DNA of 40,743 bases from Bacteriovoracales bacterium (GCA_028346125.1 JAOMEV010000023.1:1-40743), one strand, 5' to 3'. Counted from the first letter of the stretch, positions 15,530 through 24,834 are shown. Program-made: numbers and translations. The notes: a model not told the origin generated them from the sequence alone.

Positions 15530-16120
15530 TTAGAATTGACTGGAAGGGTCCTTACCTTTTTTCAAAATTTTTGTAAAATCATCCACACTTATTTGAGGAT
15601 TTCGACAAAGCTTATATCCAACAGCATTGTGTAATTTTATAAGTCGTGCTGTTTTCTTCACACTTCTTCCTGCTTTTTTACTAACCTTTGATAAAAGTTG
15701 ACCTTTTCCTTGATAGGCCTCCAAAATAAGTCCAAGCATTCTACCTTTATTTGAAATATAGTCTTTATCCCAACCAGGAGAAACTTTTTTATACCAGGCC
15801 TTTCGGGCCTTAACCCCTTTGTTTACAAACCAACTATAGGCATTATCAAAAGGAATAATAGGAGCGACCATCATATCAATAACAACATAAAGAGGAACAA
15901 TGGGGATTTGAGCAATTTTGGCCAATCCTTCTTTTGAATTTTTCCAATTATCTGATAGGGCCATAAACTGAGCGTATCCCCTTTCTTGACCAATTTTGTT
16001 ATCAAGTTTAATTTTTAAGTTCATAGCAATTTGGATATCTCCGACCAAAGGTAGTCTACAGTCAGAATAGGCTTTAAAGCTTAGTAGAAATAACATGGCC
16101 AGTAAGATAATCTTTTTCAT
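15530..16120 (-). CDS. Secreted hypothetical protein
   Basis: 196 residues with a clear signal peptide (MKKIILLAMLFLLSFKAYS) after a GAGGGG ribosome site. A hydrophobic, proline-containing stretch around residues 70-95 (IPIVPLYVVIDMMVAPIIPF) could be a membrane-embedded or re-entrant segment. The C-terminal third is strongly basic. Two Cys lie far apart (about residues 21 and 174) and might pair in the periplasm. Family not recognised. The neighbour upstream on the same strand is the secreted phospholipase D, but about 290 nt and a terminator separate them, so they are not one operon. Confidence 0.7.
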   Translation of the reverse strand: MKKIILLAMLFLLSFKAYSDCRLPLVGDIQIAMNLKIKLDNKIGQERGYAQFMALSDNWKNSKEGLAKIAQIPIVPLYVVIDMMVAPIIPFDNAYSWFVNKGVKARKAWYKKVSPGWDKDYISNKGRMLGLILEAYQGKGQLLSKVSKKAGRSVKKTARLIKLHNAVGYKLCRNPQISVDDFTKILKKGKDPSSQF

Positions 16121-16380
16121 AGGATATACCCCTCGTTTGTTAAGTTATTATTCCTTATCGAAAAAATATGGAATTTCTTGAAAGAGAACATTAATTTTTT
16201 TTAATAATTAGAGAGCCCTTCTAAAGTCTGATAAAAAAAGTTTGTGAGTTAATTTTCTTAAAGGGAAACCGAAAAGTCCCACCCTATGAGTAAGAATAAC
16301 AAGAACCTGATAAGATTTTTAAGAGATAATATTCGAAGTGAAGATTATTGAGTTCTGATTATTCTTGATGATTTAACTTA

Positions 16381-16410
16381 AAAAAAAGAGGGGGGAGGCC
16401 CCCCCTTTAA
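16381..16410 (-). terminator. Intrinsic terminator of the secreted phospholipase D gene
   Basis: On the minus strand a run of seven G pairs with six C plus a wobble T around a 3-nt loop. Outer A-T pairs extend it, and a run of T follows. The structure starts a few nt after the stop codon at 16414. Confidence 0.8.
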
Positions 16411-16413
16411 GAT

Positions 16414-18288
16414 TTAGGAACATTGAGCTGTTTTAGCATTGCAAATATTTGATTTACACTGCTTGTTCTTTTCGCAGTATCCACCTTTAAGGCCTTTGCC
16501 GTCCTTAAAAATACATTTCCAGCTTCTTCCTACCTTATTCATACAACGGCCGGTATCACATTGTTTGTTGGTCCAGCATTTTTCTCCAGGCCATTTTTTT
16601 GAACCGTAGGCCATCGCTCGATCAAAGTCATTCTTGAAAACTCTCTTACAGAGTTTACTGGCAGCTCGATGGCTATCGAGGATAACGTTGACTTCTCTAG
16701 AGTTATACCAGGATTGTTCATCGAGATTGGCGGAACCAACGATGACAACCTGGTTATCTGCTACGAGAAATTTTGTATGGTTGTGGTTCCAGAATTTTTC
16801 ATTGACGACAATTCTTTTTTCCACTCGGGTGCCTTTCCTATGGCCACTGATTTGACCCCCACGGGTTACAAACCATTTAACAGTGAGGGCACCGACTTTG
16901 CTCTCGTCGCCACCAAATTGTTTAATGAGTTTCTTTCTCTCTTTGAGAAGTGACTTCACAGCTTGAGAGTTTTTACCGGCCTCTTGAATTGGGCCATTAT
17001 AATCTTGGTAGTTTTTGGAGACAACGATATTGACGTCAACACCTCTTGAAAGAGCTTCAAGGATTCCATGCATGAAGCCCCAGCTATTTAAGCTAGGAGT
17101 ATTGATGTTGATATGACTTTTTGCATGTTTGAATATTCCAAGGAAGGCCGCATTTTGTGGGTTTTCCCCTTGCATGGACAAGACTTTTGCTCTCCATTTG
17201 AGTTTGTTGACCCAGGAGTTGAGTCTTCCCGCAAGCCTGTGCATGGACCCTGTTTGTTTTCCAACAACGCCCATATATGGTGACTTGACCCAACTTGTTG
17301 TATCGACGCCATAAACTTTGGGAAAACCTTTCAGGTTAACAAAAGGCTTTTTGTCGTAGGGGTATGCTTTGTCAGAATCGACATTGCCATTATATTGGGA
17401 AGAGAATCCCGCTTTTGTTCCGGCATTTTTATGCCAGAGATTGTAGAATTCATCTGCCATAGAAAGAGCAATCGGTCCATAAACGAGGAATCCGTGATCA
17501 ACCATGAGTTCGTCATCTTTTCCTGTTCCAACTTCTTTTGCATGGTGATACCCAACAATATTGGCCCCTGTAACGACAGAAACTTTTCTGTCAATGATAG
17601 CTGTTTTTGAATGGCTGACAGCGAGCATTTCCCCATGCCTATGGCCTTTAAACTCGAGCCTTACATATTTAGGGTCTAATTTTCTTGGGAAATCCAATTG
17701 GTAATTTCCTAACTCTCTCCCTTTAAGTTCTCCATCAGAAAGGGATCCGCCTTTTCGTCCGCCTCCACGGCCGCCAATCATAAGTTCGAAAAAGTTTGCC
17801 CCTTTGGCCGAGCCAATAATATCGAAAATAAATCTTACGACGACGGGTTTTTTGGCGCCCATTTTTTTTCTTTTTTCTTCTAAATCAGAAATCGCCTTAA
17901 AGAGCATTTTGGCGCCTTTAGAAAAAATATCGAAAATAAAGGTTTGAACAAGAACTTCATGTTCAGCATTTCTAATAAGGTCGGCCATTTTGGAGAAAAT
18001 TTCATCTCCACCACGGTAGGTTTTAGTCGAAACATATCCGTTGGACCATCTCATGTCTTTAGATAGTGTCCATCTATCGTTGGGAACTTTTTTTACATCC
18101 TGAGCAACAGAATTCATTAAGTTACTGATCTGACCTTTGGCCTGATACAAATCCCCGTCACAGAGGGAGCGTCCCTGACTTGAAAATAACTTTTGCTTTA
18201 CAAGTCCTTTAAAGCTTTTTGCTTCAACTGTACTTATCAGAAGGGTAAGCATAAGGGTAATAAACTGAAATTTTTTTTGTTTAACCAT
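16414..18288 (-). CDS. Secreted phospholipase D family protein with repeated Cys-rich tail
   Basis: 624 residues. A signal peptide (residues about 1-23) is followed by two HKD motifs: H226-S-K228 with D233 (then TGAN) and H504-T-K506 with D511 (then VGSANLDEQSW). The second half resembles the PLD / cardiolipin synthase core. About 60 C-terminal residues hold two tandem cysteine units, C-x5-C-x4-C-x9-C and C-x5-C-x4-C-x6-C, probably a disulfide-bonded binding module. Export plus disulfides imply action in the periplasm or outside the cell, possibly on the membranes of other cells. A strong AAGGAG site precedes the ATG, and a good terminator follows. It differs from the cytosolic-looking PLD at 8-1624. 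Confidence 0.88.
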   Translation of the reverse strand: MVKQKKFQFITLMLTLLISTVEAKSFKGLVKQKLFSSQGRSLCDGDLYQAKGQISNLMNSVAQDVKKVPNDRWTLSKDMRWSNGYVSTKTYRGGDEIFSKMADLIRNAEHEVLVQTFIFDIFSKGAKMLFKAISDLEEKRKKMGAKKPVVVRFIFDIIGSAKGANFFELMIGGRGGGRKGGSLSDGELKGRELGNYQLDFPRKLDPKYVRLEFKGHRHGEMLAVSHSKTAIIDRKVSVVTGANIVGYHHAKEVGTGKDDELMVDHGFLVYGPIALSMADEFYNLWHKNAGTKAGFSSQYNGNVDSDKAYPYDKKPFVNLKGFPKVYGVDTTSWVKSPYMGVVGKQTGSMHRLAGRLNSWVNKLKWRAKVLSMQGENPQNAAFLGIFKHAKSHININTPSLNSWGFMHGILEALSRGVDVNIVVSKNYQDYNGPIQEAGKNSQAVKSLLKERKKLIKQFGGDESKVGALTVKWFVTRGGQISGHRKGTRVEKRIVVNEKFWNHNHTKFLVADNQVVIVGSANLDEQSWYNSREVNVILDSHRAASKLCKRVFKNDFDRAMAYGSKKWPGEKCWTNKQCDTGRCMNKVGRSWKCIFKDGKGLKGGYCEKNKQCKSNICNAKTAQCS

Positions 18289-18556
18289 TTGAACTCCTTA
18301 TAAACATTTATTTAATTTTCTTAAAGATTTGACTAAAATGGAAGAGAAAAAAGATTATCTTTTTTAGTCAATAAATTTTAAAAACTAACACCTGACTTTT
18401 GAAATTAATATAATGATATTTGTTTGATCGAAATATCTGGTTAGATATTTTACGAAACTTTTTTTAAATATTACTCTTTGGTATTTGAAATTAATATATG
18501 TAAAATGTTAATTAACTTTTTATATCGTTGATTAAAATAACTAAGGAAATGTTCCT

Positions 18557-20005
18557 ATGAAGCTTCTACTTTGCCTCGGTTTTGTTTTTTCCTTTATTTT
18601 TAATGCCAACTCAAATCTCTCACCAGAAATAATTGATAAAAACCTTGTAAGAATAAAGACTCTTCTTCCTAAAATTCGTGTTGTTATTCTTTATGGATCT
18701 CAAGTTTATGAAAATGCCATAAAAGAAGTTTCAACGGATAATGCTATAGATGCCGATCTTTATGAACAAATAAACCAAACGACATCTTATATACTAGGAA
18801 TAGAAAAAGTTCTGGGAGATATCGAAAGTGAGGTCAAAGAGGCCCATACCTATTTTAATGCAACTAAAAATGTATCTTCATTAAAAGGGGTACTTGTTCT
18901 TTTATCAACGGAGCTTTTAATAAGAGATGTTTACTCCTTTCTCTTAAAAAAGATACATAATTATAAAAGGCTAAGGAATATTTTAAACAAAGGTGATAAG
19001 GCCTATAACATAGATAAAGATAGCCTTTATAAATTGTCCAAAAAATATAATTCTAGTTCACTTAAAAAAAGAATAGGGAAAGGTTTTAAAGTTTTTGAGG
19101 GCGCAAAAAAGGATCTTCCTTTTCTTTTTAAATATGATAATGGCATCATTTACCTCAGCCGAATTATAGAATCATCAAAAAACTATAAAAAAGGTGAGCT
19201 ATATTACAATGATAAGGTAAAAGCAGATTTAAAAATAATTTCTAGTAATATAAAAATGGAATCTAAGAAAGGAAAGGATTTTGTTGTTAACACGGCCAAT
19301 GATGTTCTTGGCGCCATTTCTGGCTTTGCAGGAAAAACTGTCCTGGCCTATCAGTGGAGGAAGGGCACCTTAATCAAAAATAAAGGGGTTGTTAAAAACC
19401 TTAAGTCTATTTTAAAACCTCTTGATGTGACCAATGCTAAAATCAGGTTTAAAGTTTCAGGTAAATTAATTCCAGGCTTTTGGAGCCATAATGGAATGTG
19501 GATAGGTAACGAAAAAGATCTAAAAGAACTAGGGATTTGGGATCATCCCAGAGTAAAGAAGCACCACGAAGATATAAAAAAGGGACACTCTTTTCTTGAA
19601 GCGGTTAAGACAGGTGTAACCCTCTCAAGTATTGAGCATTTTATCAAAAATTTGGATGATATCTCTGTAATGAGATATAAATTCACGGATCGATCTAAAG
19701 ATAAAAATTATATCGCGGATCGAATAATTACTTCTTTAGGACAAATTGGAAAACAATACGATTTTAATTTTGATTTCAGTTATGGAGATAAAATAGTCTG
19801 TTCGGATGTTGTTCAGCTTGCTTTTACAAGAGCAAAGTTTCCCCTTAAAAAGACTGTTGGCCGCTTTGCGACCACTCCTGACTCCATAGCGAGGGCCGCT
19901 CTTCGTGGAGAACAATTTAAAATAGTCTCCCTTTATATTATGGGAGAAGAATTTAAAGGAAACCTGCAGAAAAGATTTGATGAACTAACTTTAAATAAAA
20001 AATAA
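18557..20005 (+). CDS. Secreted YiiX/NlpC-P60-like predicted cysteine hydrolase
   Basis: 482 residues with a signal peptide (residues about 1-19), a long helical N-terminal region (about 25-270) and a C-terminal domain like the permuted papain-fold YiiX group. Candidate catalytic residues are H311 in FWSHNGMWIG and C415 in KIVCSDVVQLAF, in the His-before-Cys order of permuted NlpC/P60 enzymes. Such enzymes cut or transfer acyl groups of peptides, peptidoglycan or lipids. The helical region may be a stalk or a lid. AAGGAA precedes the ATG. It is followed after 24 nt by an alpha/beta hydrolase, so the two are probably co-transcribed. Substrate unknown. Confidence 0.72.
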   Translation: MKLLLCLGFVFSFIFNANSNLSPEIIDKNLVRIKTLLPKIRVVILYGSQVYENAIKEVSTDNAIDADLYEQINQTTSYILGIEKVLGDIESEVKEAHTYFNATKNVSSLKGVLVLLSTELLIRDVYSFLLKKIHNYKRLRNILNKGDKAYNIDKDSLYKLSKKYNSSSLKKRIGKGFKVFEGAKKDLPFLFKYDNGIIYLSRIIESSKNYKKGELYYNDKVKADLKIISSNIKMESKKGKDFVVNTANDVLGAISGFAGKTVLAYQWRKGTLIKNKGVVKNLKSILKPLDVTNAKIRFKVSGKLIPGFWSHNGMWIGNEKDLKELGIWDHPRVKKHHEDIKKGHSFLEAVKTGVTLSSIEHFIKNLDDISVMRYKFTDRSKDKNYIADRIITSLGQIGKQYDFNFDFSYGDKIVCSDVVQLAFTRAKFPLKKTVGRFATTPDSIARAALRGEQFKIVSLYIMGEEFKGNLQKRFDELTLNKK

Positions 20006-20029
20006 AGGCTTTTTATAAAGGAATGATTT

Positions 20030-20938
20030 ATGAGATTTAAAAAGAAAATCGCGCTTTTTTGTATTACTTACTTGTTTGGAACTTCCCTTTGCTATGGTTT
20101 TGTTGATTATTTTCAAATGAGACCTGGAAAGAAAAAGGGCGAACTTTTTAATAACTGCAAAGTTGTTTTTGGGAAGGCCGGCTTTGTAAGGGCCACAAAA
20201 GAGTATCATTTAAAACTCCCTTTGCTGGAAAGATTTAAAGCAACTTTTAAAAGAGATAGTGTAAAGAAAAAAGAGCACCTTCGTTATTTTTTAAGACCTG
20301 TTGAAGGTAGTAAAGGCTATCTTATTTATTACCATGGCAGCGCAAGGTCAGCTTGTACAAACGTGATGGAAATTCTACCCAATTTAGAAGATCTCCCTCT
20401 TAATGTCGCTATTATTGAGTACCCAGGTTACGGAGGTGACTCAATTAAAGGACATCCGAGTGAAGCTCGTATTTTAGTCAATGCTCTTGATATGTTCGAT
20501 GAAGTGAAAAAAATAAATGCAAGAAAGTTACCTATTATTGTGTATGGTGGCTCTATGGGAACTACTATTGCAACTTATGTCGCTTCAAAAAGGCCTGCTC
20601 AAGGGCTTATCCTAAGGAACCCTATGACTTCCATGGAAGAGGCGGCCCATGAAATCTTTAAAAAAACTGGTAAGGCCGGAAAAAAACTAATTTCCAGATT
20701 TATGAAAAGTAAATTTAAAAGTTTTGAATGGGCAAGAGATGTTAAGGCCAATACTTTAATTCTTCATGCTCAGGATGACGAGTGGGTTCCTGTAACTATG
20801 GCCAAAAGGTTCGCAAGCAATTTCAAAAGCAATTTGAAGTTTGTTGAAATTGTTGGAGGCAAACATATGGATAACCATACTCTTCCTCAATACAAAAAAG
20901 AAATACAGGCCTATATTCTTGGTATTTTAAATAAGTAG
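20030..20938 (+). CDS. Alpha/beta hydrolase, exported or membrane-anchored
   Basis: 302 residues. An N-terminal hydrophobic segment (about 6-23) is a signal peptide or anchor. The hydrolase core shows a YYHGS oxyanion region, nucleophile S175 in GGSMGT, an acid at D249 or D250 (HAQDDEW) and H279 (GGKHMDN), as in the ABHD13/BEM46-like serine hydrolases. Those enzymes cleave ester or thioester bonds, and several are depalmitoylases; the substrate here is not determined. GGAATGA upstream serves as ribosome site. It sits 24 nt behind the putative papain-fold enzyme. A long imperfect hairpin follows the stop. Confidence 0.85.
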   Translation: MRFKKKIALFCITYLFGTSLCYGFVDYFQMRPGKKKGELFNNCKVVFGKAGFVRATKEYHLKLPLLERFKATFKRDSVKKKEHLRYFLRPVEGSKGYLIYYHGSARSACTNVMEILPNLEDLPLNVAIIEYPGYGGDSIKGHPSEARILVNALDMFDEVKKINARKLPIIVYGGSMGTTIATYVASKRPAQGLILRNPMTSMEEAAHEIFKKTGKAGKKLISRFMKSKFKSFEWARDVKANTLILHAQDDEWVPVTMAKRFASNFKSNLKFVEIVGGKHMDNHTLPQYKKEIQAYILGILNK

Positions 20939-20951
20939 TTTAAAACTTTCA

Positions 20952-20988
20952 CCTTTTCCAGGGACTAGTACTGTGTTCCTGGGAAAGG
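20952..20988. terminator. Hairpin after the alpha/beta hydrolase
   Basis: The 13-nt arms 20952-20964 and 20976-20988 pair along their whole length with two G-T wobbles, loop 11 nt. No T-tract follows on the plus strand. It lies 14 nt beyond the stop, in a 183-nt gap that otherwise shows nothing I can name. Confidence 0.45.
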
Positions 20989-21121
20989 CACCTGAGAATG
21001 TTTCACTCTTCCGGTTCAAACGTTTTTTAGGTCTCAATAAAACATGCACAGACTTATCCTTCGTTGAAAAATTCCCACCTTTAGTTAATAATGACATTTA
21101 GAAAAAGGATGGGTTTTAGCT

Positions 21122-21481
21122 ATGAATGTATTAGTCGTTCTCTTAGTACTCTCAGGGTGTTCTACTATAAACCATTTAGAATGTAGAAAAGCGAACTGGA
21201 AACAGGTTGGTTTAGATGATGGAAATAAAGGGCTCCCGTCTATGTTGGATGAATATGAAAGGTCCTGCTTAAAGAACAAAATTATTCCTAACGGAGATGA
21301 GTACAGGGAAGGGCATAAAATTGGTGTCACCCAGTACTGTACACAGGAAAATGGCTATATTTTTGGTGAAATGGGGAAGCCGTTTCCCATCGTATGTACT
21401 GGAAATCATTGGGTTAGAGTGGGATATCAAAAGGGTAGAGAAAAATTTCTTAGAGGGCCGGGTAAAACTGAAGCTTATTGA
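21122..21481 (+). CDS. DUF2799-family lipoprotein
   Basis: 119 residues. The signal sequence ends in a lipobox (LVLSGC, Cys about residue 13), so the protein is predicted to be lipid-anchored. The mature part has the DUF2799 pattern: WKQVGLDDGNKG, a Cys in ERSCLKNK, EYREGHKIGVTQYC, ENGYIFGEMGKPF and a final Cys before a YQKGRE segment. The four or more Cys probably form disulfides. Function of the family is unknown to me. It is followed after 54 nt by the next secreted protein on the same strand. Confidence 0.82.
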   Translation: MNVLVVLLVLSGCSTINHLECRKANWKQVGLDDGNKGLPSMLDEYERSCLKNKIIPNGDEYREGHKIGVTQYCTQENGYIFGEMGKPFPIVCTGNHWVRVGYQKGREKFLRGPGKTEAY

Positions 21482-21535
21482 CTATTTGCATTAAGTGTGC
21501 TACCAAAAAGCTCAAGTTTTATCAAAGAGGTCATT

Positions 21536-22804
21536 TTGAAGTTTTTCCTTTTAGCTTTTCTATTAGTATCTAGTGCTCACGCAGAAATTGAGTTTTTTTT
21601 CACCTCAGCTCCAACAGGAAAAGGAAATTTAGGTAATAAAATAAAATTTTCTAATCCTTATACTGGGCTTTCCCACACGGCCATTTATTTATCAAGGGCC
21701 TGTCAGGATAACACTAACCCTGAACGTCCAAACCTTATAAGATTTTGTGAAAAGGGGAGTGAAGGACTTGTTGTCTCCTTTGATATTACTCTTCAAAAAG
21801 AACTTAAATTATTTTTTATGGGACTTAAAAAAGAAGAGTTTTTGTATGGGACCTATAAAAAAGAAGGCATCCCTAAGTCTCTTTCTAAAAAGCAAATTGA
21901 AGTCATGGACCAGGAATTGATCCGTAAATACTCCTTTCTTGAAAGCGAAGACCTTTATAAAAAGCAAATCGAATCACTTCAACTGGACTCTGATAGGCTT
22001 GTCGCAGGGCTTCTTGAAAAGGGAATATCAAAAAAGAACCTCAATAAATTACTCACTGATCTAGAAATCAAAATGAGCGGCAAAGAAAAAAAGGCCGTCT
22101 TAAAAGTCGCCGATTATATATTTAAGAAAAAAATAACCAGGACTGGCCTATCGAGAAGGTCTGTCAGTTGGGGAATTTCTTATTATAAAAGCACATGGTC
22201 TGTGGTTTACCCTTCAACAAGAAATGAGGAAAAGGCCATTATTGACTATATCAACTCTGAATGGAGAAATAAAAAAGCAAACATGATCAGTTACAATTGT
22301 GTGACTCCGATTATAGCTATTTCCAATATACTTTTTGGCGAAAAAATAAAGAACCCACCTCTTGTTTCACTGCCTTATCCTCTTATGAAAGATATTGTGA
22401 AAAAGACATTCCAAAAAAAGAGGAATTCTTTTATGAAGTTTTATCCCAAGGTTAAAACGGAAATAGAAAAAAATACTTACCCGACTCCCACAACCTTTGT
22501 TCAAAGTCCTAAGATGGTTCGTTATTTTAAGGAGTACCTAGGGCCATACACAAATAAGATCAATTTTGATTTGGGGTTGATGAAAAAAAATAATTTCTCT
22601 CGCTACAAAAAATTAAAGAGAAAAATTTATAAAAAAAGAGATTCCCTTTATAAAAAAGAAAAGGCCCTTAGCGACCTTCTCATAAATAATGGTGAAATAG
22701 GGCCTATTGAAAACCTCCAAAGAAATATTTCGGAAGAATACAACCTTTTAAGGTCTGACTTTTTTCTCAATGACCGTGATGACTTGGGGCTGGTTGGCCC
22801 TTAG
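21536..22804 (+). CDS. Secreted protein with candidate permuted papain-like residues
   Basis: 422 residues from a TTG start chosen because AGAGG lies 5 nt upstream and the signal peptide (FFLLAFLLVSSAHA) begins at once; the longer GTG start at 21497 has neither advantage. The mature N-terminus has H47 in YTGLSHTAIYLSRA. About 200 residues later C255 occurs in SYNCVTPIIA. A His followed by an NC motif is the layout of permuted papain-fold enzymes, so a secreted cysteine hydrolase is possible, but the similarity is weak. The centre and C-terminus are Lys-rich and helical. The last 57 nt overlap the facing methyltransferase gene. Confidence 0.7.
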   Translation: MKFFLLAFLLVSSAHAEIEFFFTSAPTGKGNLGNKIKFSNPYTGLSHTAIYLSRACQDNTNPERPNLIRFCEKGSEGLVVSFDITLQKELKLFFMGLKKEEFLYGTYKKEGIPKSLSKKQIEVMDQELIRKYSFLESEDLYKKQIESLQLDSDRLVAGLLEKGISKKNLNKLLTDLEIKMSGKEKKAVLKVADYIFKKKITRTGLSRRSVSWGISYYKSTWSVVYPSTRNEEKAIIDYINSEWRNKKANMISYNCVTPIIAISNILFGEKIKNPPLVSLPYPLMKDIVKKTFQKKRNSFMKFYPKVKTEIEKNTYPTPTTFVQSPKMVRYFKEYLGPYTNKINFDLGLMKKNNFSRYKKLKRKIYKKRDSLYKKEKALSDLLINNGEIGPIENLQRNISEEYNLLRSDFFLNDRDDLGLVGP

Positions 22805-23689
22805 CATATTCTGTTGAGTCACCTCATTTTTTTTGACCGCTAAACCGATATCACTGGCCTTTTCGGAGACAAAGTTAAGGCAGTGATGGAGTTTATCCAT
22901 TTCAAAAGGGCCATTGTCTACGGTTCCTAATTCACCGGTTAAGCACATAATCGCAATTTCACTTTTCTGATCGGCAAAGATATAGCTTGAAAGGAATTGG
23001 GACGTCACACTTGCCTGAAATTCTGAAAACCTTTTATCAAGAATAGAAGCGATACCCCCATCTTTAAGCAATCGATTACGTGTTGCCCAGACTGATTGGA
23101 GTTTATTTCTTGTCTTATCTTGGCCCAACTGTTTGTAATAATATTGGGCGGCAAGACCTGTGGTTGATTGCTCCTGGTCCGCGTAGACAAGAAAGATTTT
23201 ACCCCCGACTTTTAAAAGATTGTACATAGAGGCCAGAGAAGAAGAGAGCTCCTCTTCATCAAAGTGATAAATCATATGAAGGCCAAGTGCTAAGTCGACT
23301 TGATTAATAAGTTCTTTTGGAAGTTCCATGTTTTGTAGTTTTTCTAAAGAGGAGGAACCTTTTTTTAAGTGAGGGTATTTTTTAAGACGATTGATATAGG
23401 CATCCATTAAAATTTGATTAGGCTCCTCAAGGTGAAGGGTGGCCTTGCTTAATTTGTGGAGTAGAACGTCAACGATTTCTCCAGCACCTGCTCCAAAGTC
23501 AAAAATATGAGGGTGAGGGCCAAGCTTTTCGATGATAGGGGTCAAATATTTCAAAAAGTCTTGTCTTTGGGTGTTTCCAATAAACTTTTCTGGGTTCTTT
23601 TTGTCTCTACGCATCCATAGATCATTGAAGGCCATTTTATAAGCTTGATTATTTGTGGCCTTTTCAAATGCGGTGAATTGATTTTGCAT
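22748..23689 (-). CDS. SAM-dependent methyltransferase (HNMT-like)
   Basis: 313 residues. Motif I (FDFGAGAGEIVDVLL), a LHLEEPN segment for the acidic SAM contact, and LALGLHMIYHFDEEEL as the post-I region fit a class I methyltransferase resembling histamine N-methyltransferase-type small-molecule enzymes. The substrate is unknown. The ATG at 23689 has a consensus-like TAGGAGG ahead of it, whereas the upstream in-frame start at 23722 does not. The PAP2 gene ends 46 nt upstream on the same strand, so they may form an operon. The 3' end runs 57 nt into the convergent secreted-protein gene. Confidence 0.78.
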   Translation of the reverse strand: MQNQFTAFEKATNNQAYKMAFNDLWMRRDKKNPEKFIGNTQRQDFLKYLTPIIEKLGPHPHIFDFGAGAGEIVDVLLHKLSKATLHLEEPNQILMDAYINRLKKYPHLKKGSSSLEKLQNMELPKELINQVDLALGLHMIYHFDEEELSSSLASMYNLLKVGGKIFLVYADQEQSTTGLAAQYYYKQLGQDKTRNKLQSVWATRNRLLKDGGIASILDKRFSEFQASVTSQFLSSYIFADQKSEIAIMCLTGELGTVDNGPFEMDKLHHCLNFVSEKASDIGLAVKKNEVTQQNMLRANQPQVITVIEKKVRP

Positions 23690-23735
23690 GAATCCTCCTA
23701 GGGCCAAACAGTATATAAGCATTGGCCAAAGAAGT

Positions 23736-24707
23736 TCAATAGGTTTTAAAGTGCTTTTTCAAAAAAAGGAGGGGAACGAAAGTTCCTAAAAAGGCCGTGA
23801 GAGTATGACGAAAACAAAGAGCGAAAATATTGTTTTCTAATCCAACAAGGAGGAGTCCTTTTTTAAGAATTAACCTTATTGCAAAGAAAAAAACCGAGAC
23901 ACTAAAAATTACAACCAAGCGTTCTATAACTTTCCGCTCTTGAAGCTTTTTTAGGAAGTCGAAATTGTCTAGAAAAAGGAGGACAAGGTTCATCCCTAAA
24001 AGATAACAGCAGATAAAAAGGCTTTTGGAAGAAAGTAAAAAAATCCCTAAAATGGGAAATAGAAATAAGTAACTCAGAGGCCCTGGAGAAAAGGAAGGCC
24101 TAAAAAGAAAAATCCACTTAGAAACTTTGGTAAAGGCCATCAATATGAAAAGGCCTAAAAGATGGCCTCCAAGAATATCACCAATAAAGTGAACTCCTAA
24201 ATAGAGTCTGGAAAAAGGGACAAAAATGATCATAATTAAGCAAAATGTGGAAATGGCCTTATTTTGTTTATAGCTTTTCCATAAGTATCCCCAAAAACAA
24301 AGACCTATCGATGTATGGCCTGAAGGAAAACCAAATTCTGCTTGGGGAATGTTTCGAAACTCATTTAAGATATTTTCTGGAATGAGAGAAAAAAAACCTA
24401 TGGATTCATAACTTTTCACTAGAGGAAAGTCTTTTAGAAGGAAGGGGTCCCATAATTTAATTGATGGTGTTAAATAAAAGGGCCGTGGGTAAGAGAAAAA
24501 TTCTTTTGCTAGAACAGTGACAAAACCTCCCAATAAAACAAGGTGAAAAAGTTCCCAGCCTTTTTTATGGTCGACTCCATAGAAAAAAGAAAGGATGAAA
24601 ATAATAAAAAAAGTAGGGTAACCCGCGTAAGTAAAGACCTGCATAATAAAAGTTAAAAAGGGATGGGAGAAACTTTGGAGCCAAAGAATGGGTTCGGTTT
24701 GGAACAT
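23736..24707 (-). CDS. PAP2-family membrane phosphatase
   Basis: 323 residues, polytopic (about eight hydrophobic segments). It has all three parts of the acid phosphatase signature: K68-x6-R75-P76, P128-S-G-H131, and S166-R167 with G171-V-H173 and D177. H173 would be the nucleophile and H131 the acid. The family removes phosphate from phosphatidic acid, phosphatidylglycerol phosphate or undecaprenyl pyrophosphate, on the outer face of the inner membrane. The long segment between the first two motifs is larger than in minimal members, and several extra membrane segments follow the catalytic core. AAAGGA precedes the ATG. It is divergent from the receiver gene at 24835. Confidence 0.9.
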   Translation of the reverse strand: MFQTEPILWLQSFSHPFLTFIMQVFTYAGYPTFFIIFILSFFYGVDHKKGWELFHLVLLGGFVTVLAKEFFSYPRPFYLTPSIKLWDPFLLKDFPLVKSYESIGFFSLIPENILNEFRNIPQAEFGFPSGHTSIGLCFWGYLWKSYKQNKAISTFCLIMIIFVPFSRLYLGVHFIGDILGGHLLGLFILMAFTKVSKWIFLFRPSFSPGPLSYLFLFPILGIFLLSSKSLFICCYLLGMNLVLLFLDNFDFLKKLQERKVIERLVVIFSVSVFFFAIRLILKKGLLLVGLENNIFALCFRHTLTAFLGTFVPLLFLKKHFKTY

Positions 24708-24834
24708 TTTATTCCTTTAGTATACCGTTTATGTAGGACGTTTTAAAAAAACCATACAACTATTTAACTTTTTCTATTTTGATTGGTAAAATTTGATTCT
24801 GTAAGTAAATTTTGTGTCTTAAAAGAGGGTAATT

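Noticed and set aside
16286-16351. Possible 21-codon ORF in the 293-nt gap between two secreted-protein genes
   Set aside because: No ribosome site, no recognisable product and too short to support; the gap otherwise holds only the terminator at its lower-strand end.
17331-17636. 101-codon frame overlapping the secreted PLD gene on the same strand
   Set aside because: It is an alternate frame of the HKD-containing gene and shows no independent features.
20939-21121. Small RNA gene in the gap after the alpha/beta hydrolase
   Set aside because: One hairpin is present, but no promoter-like sequence or T-tract supports an independent transcript.
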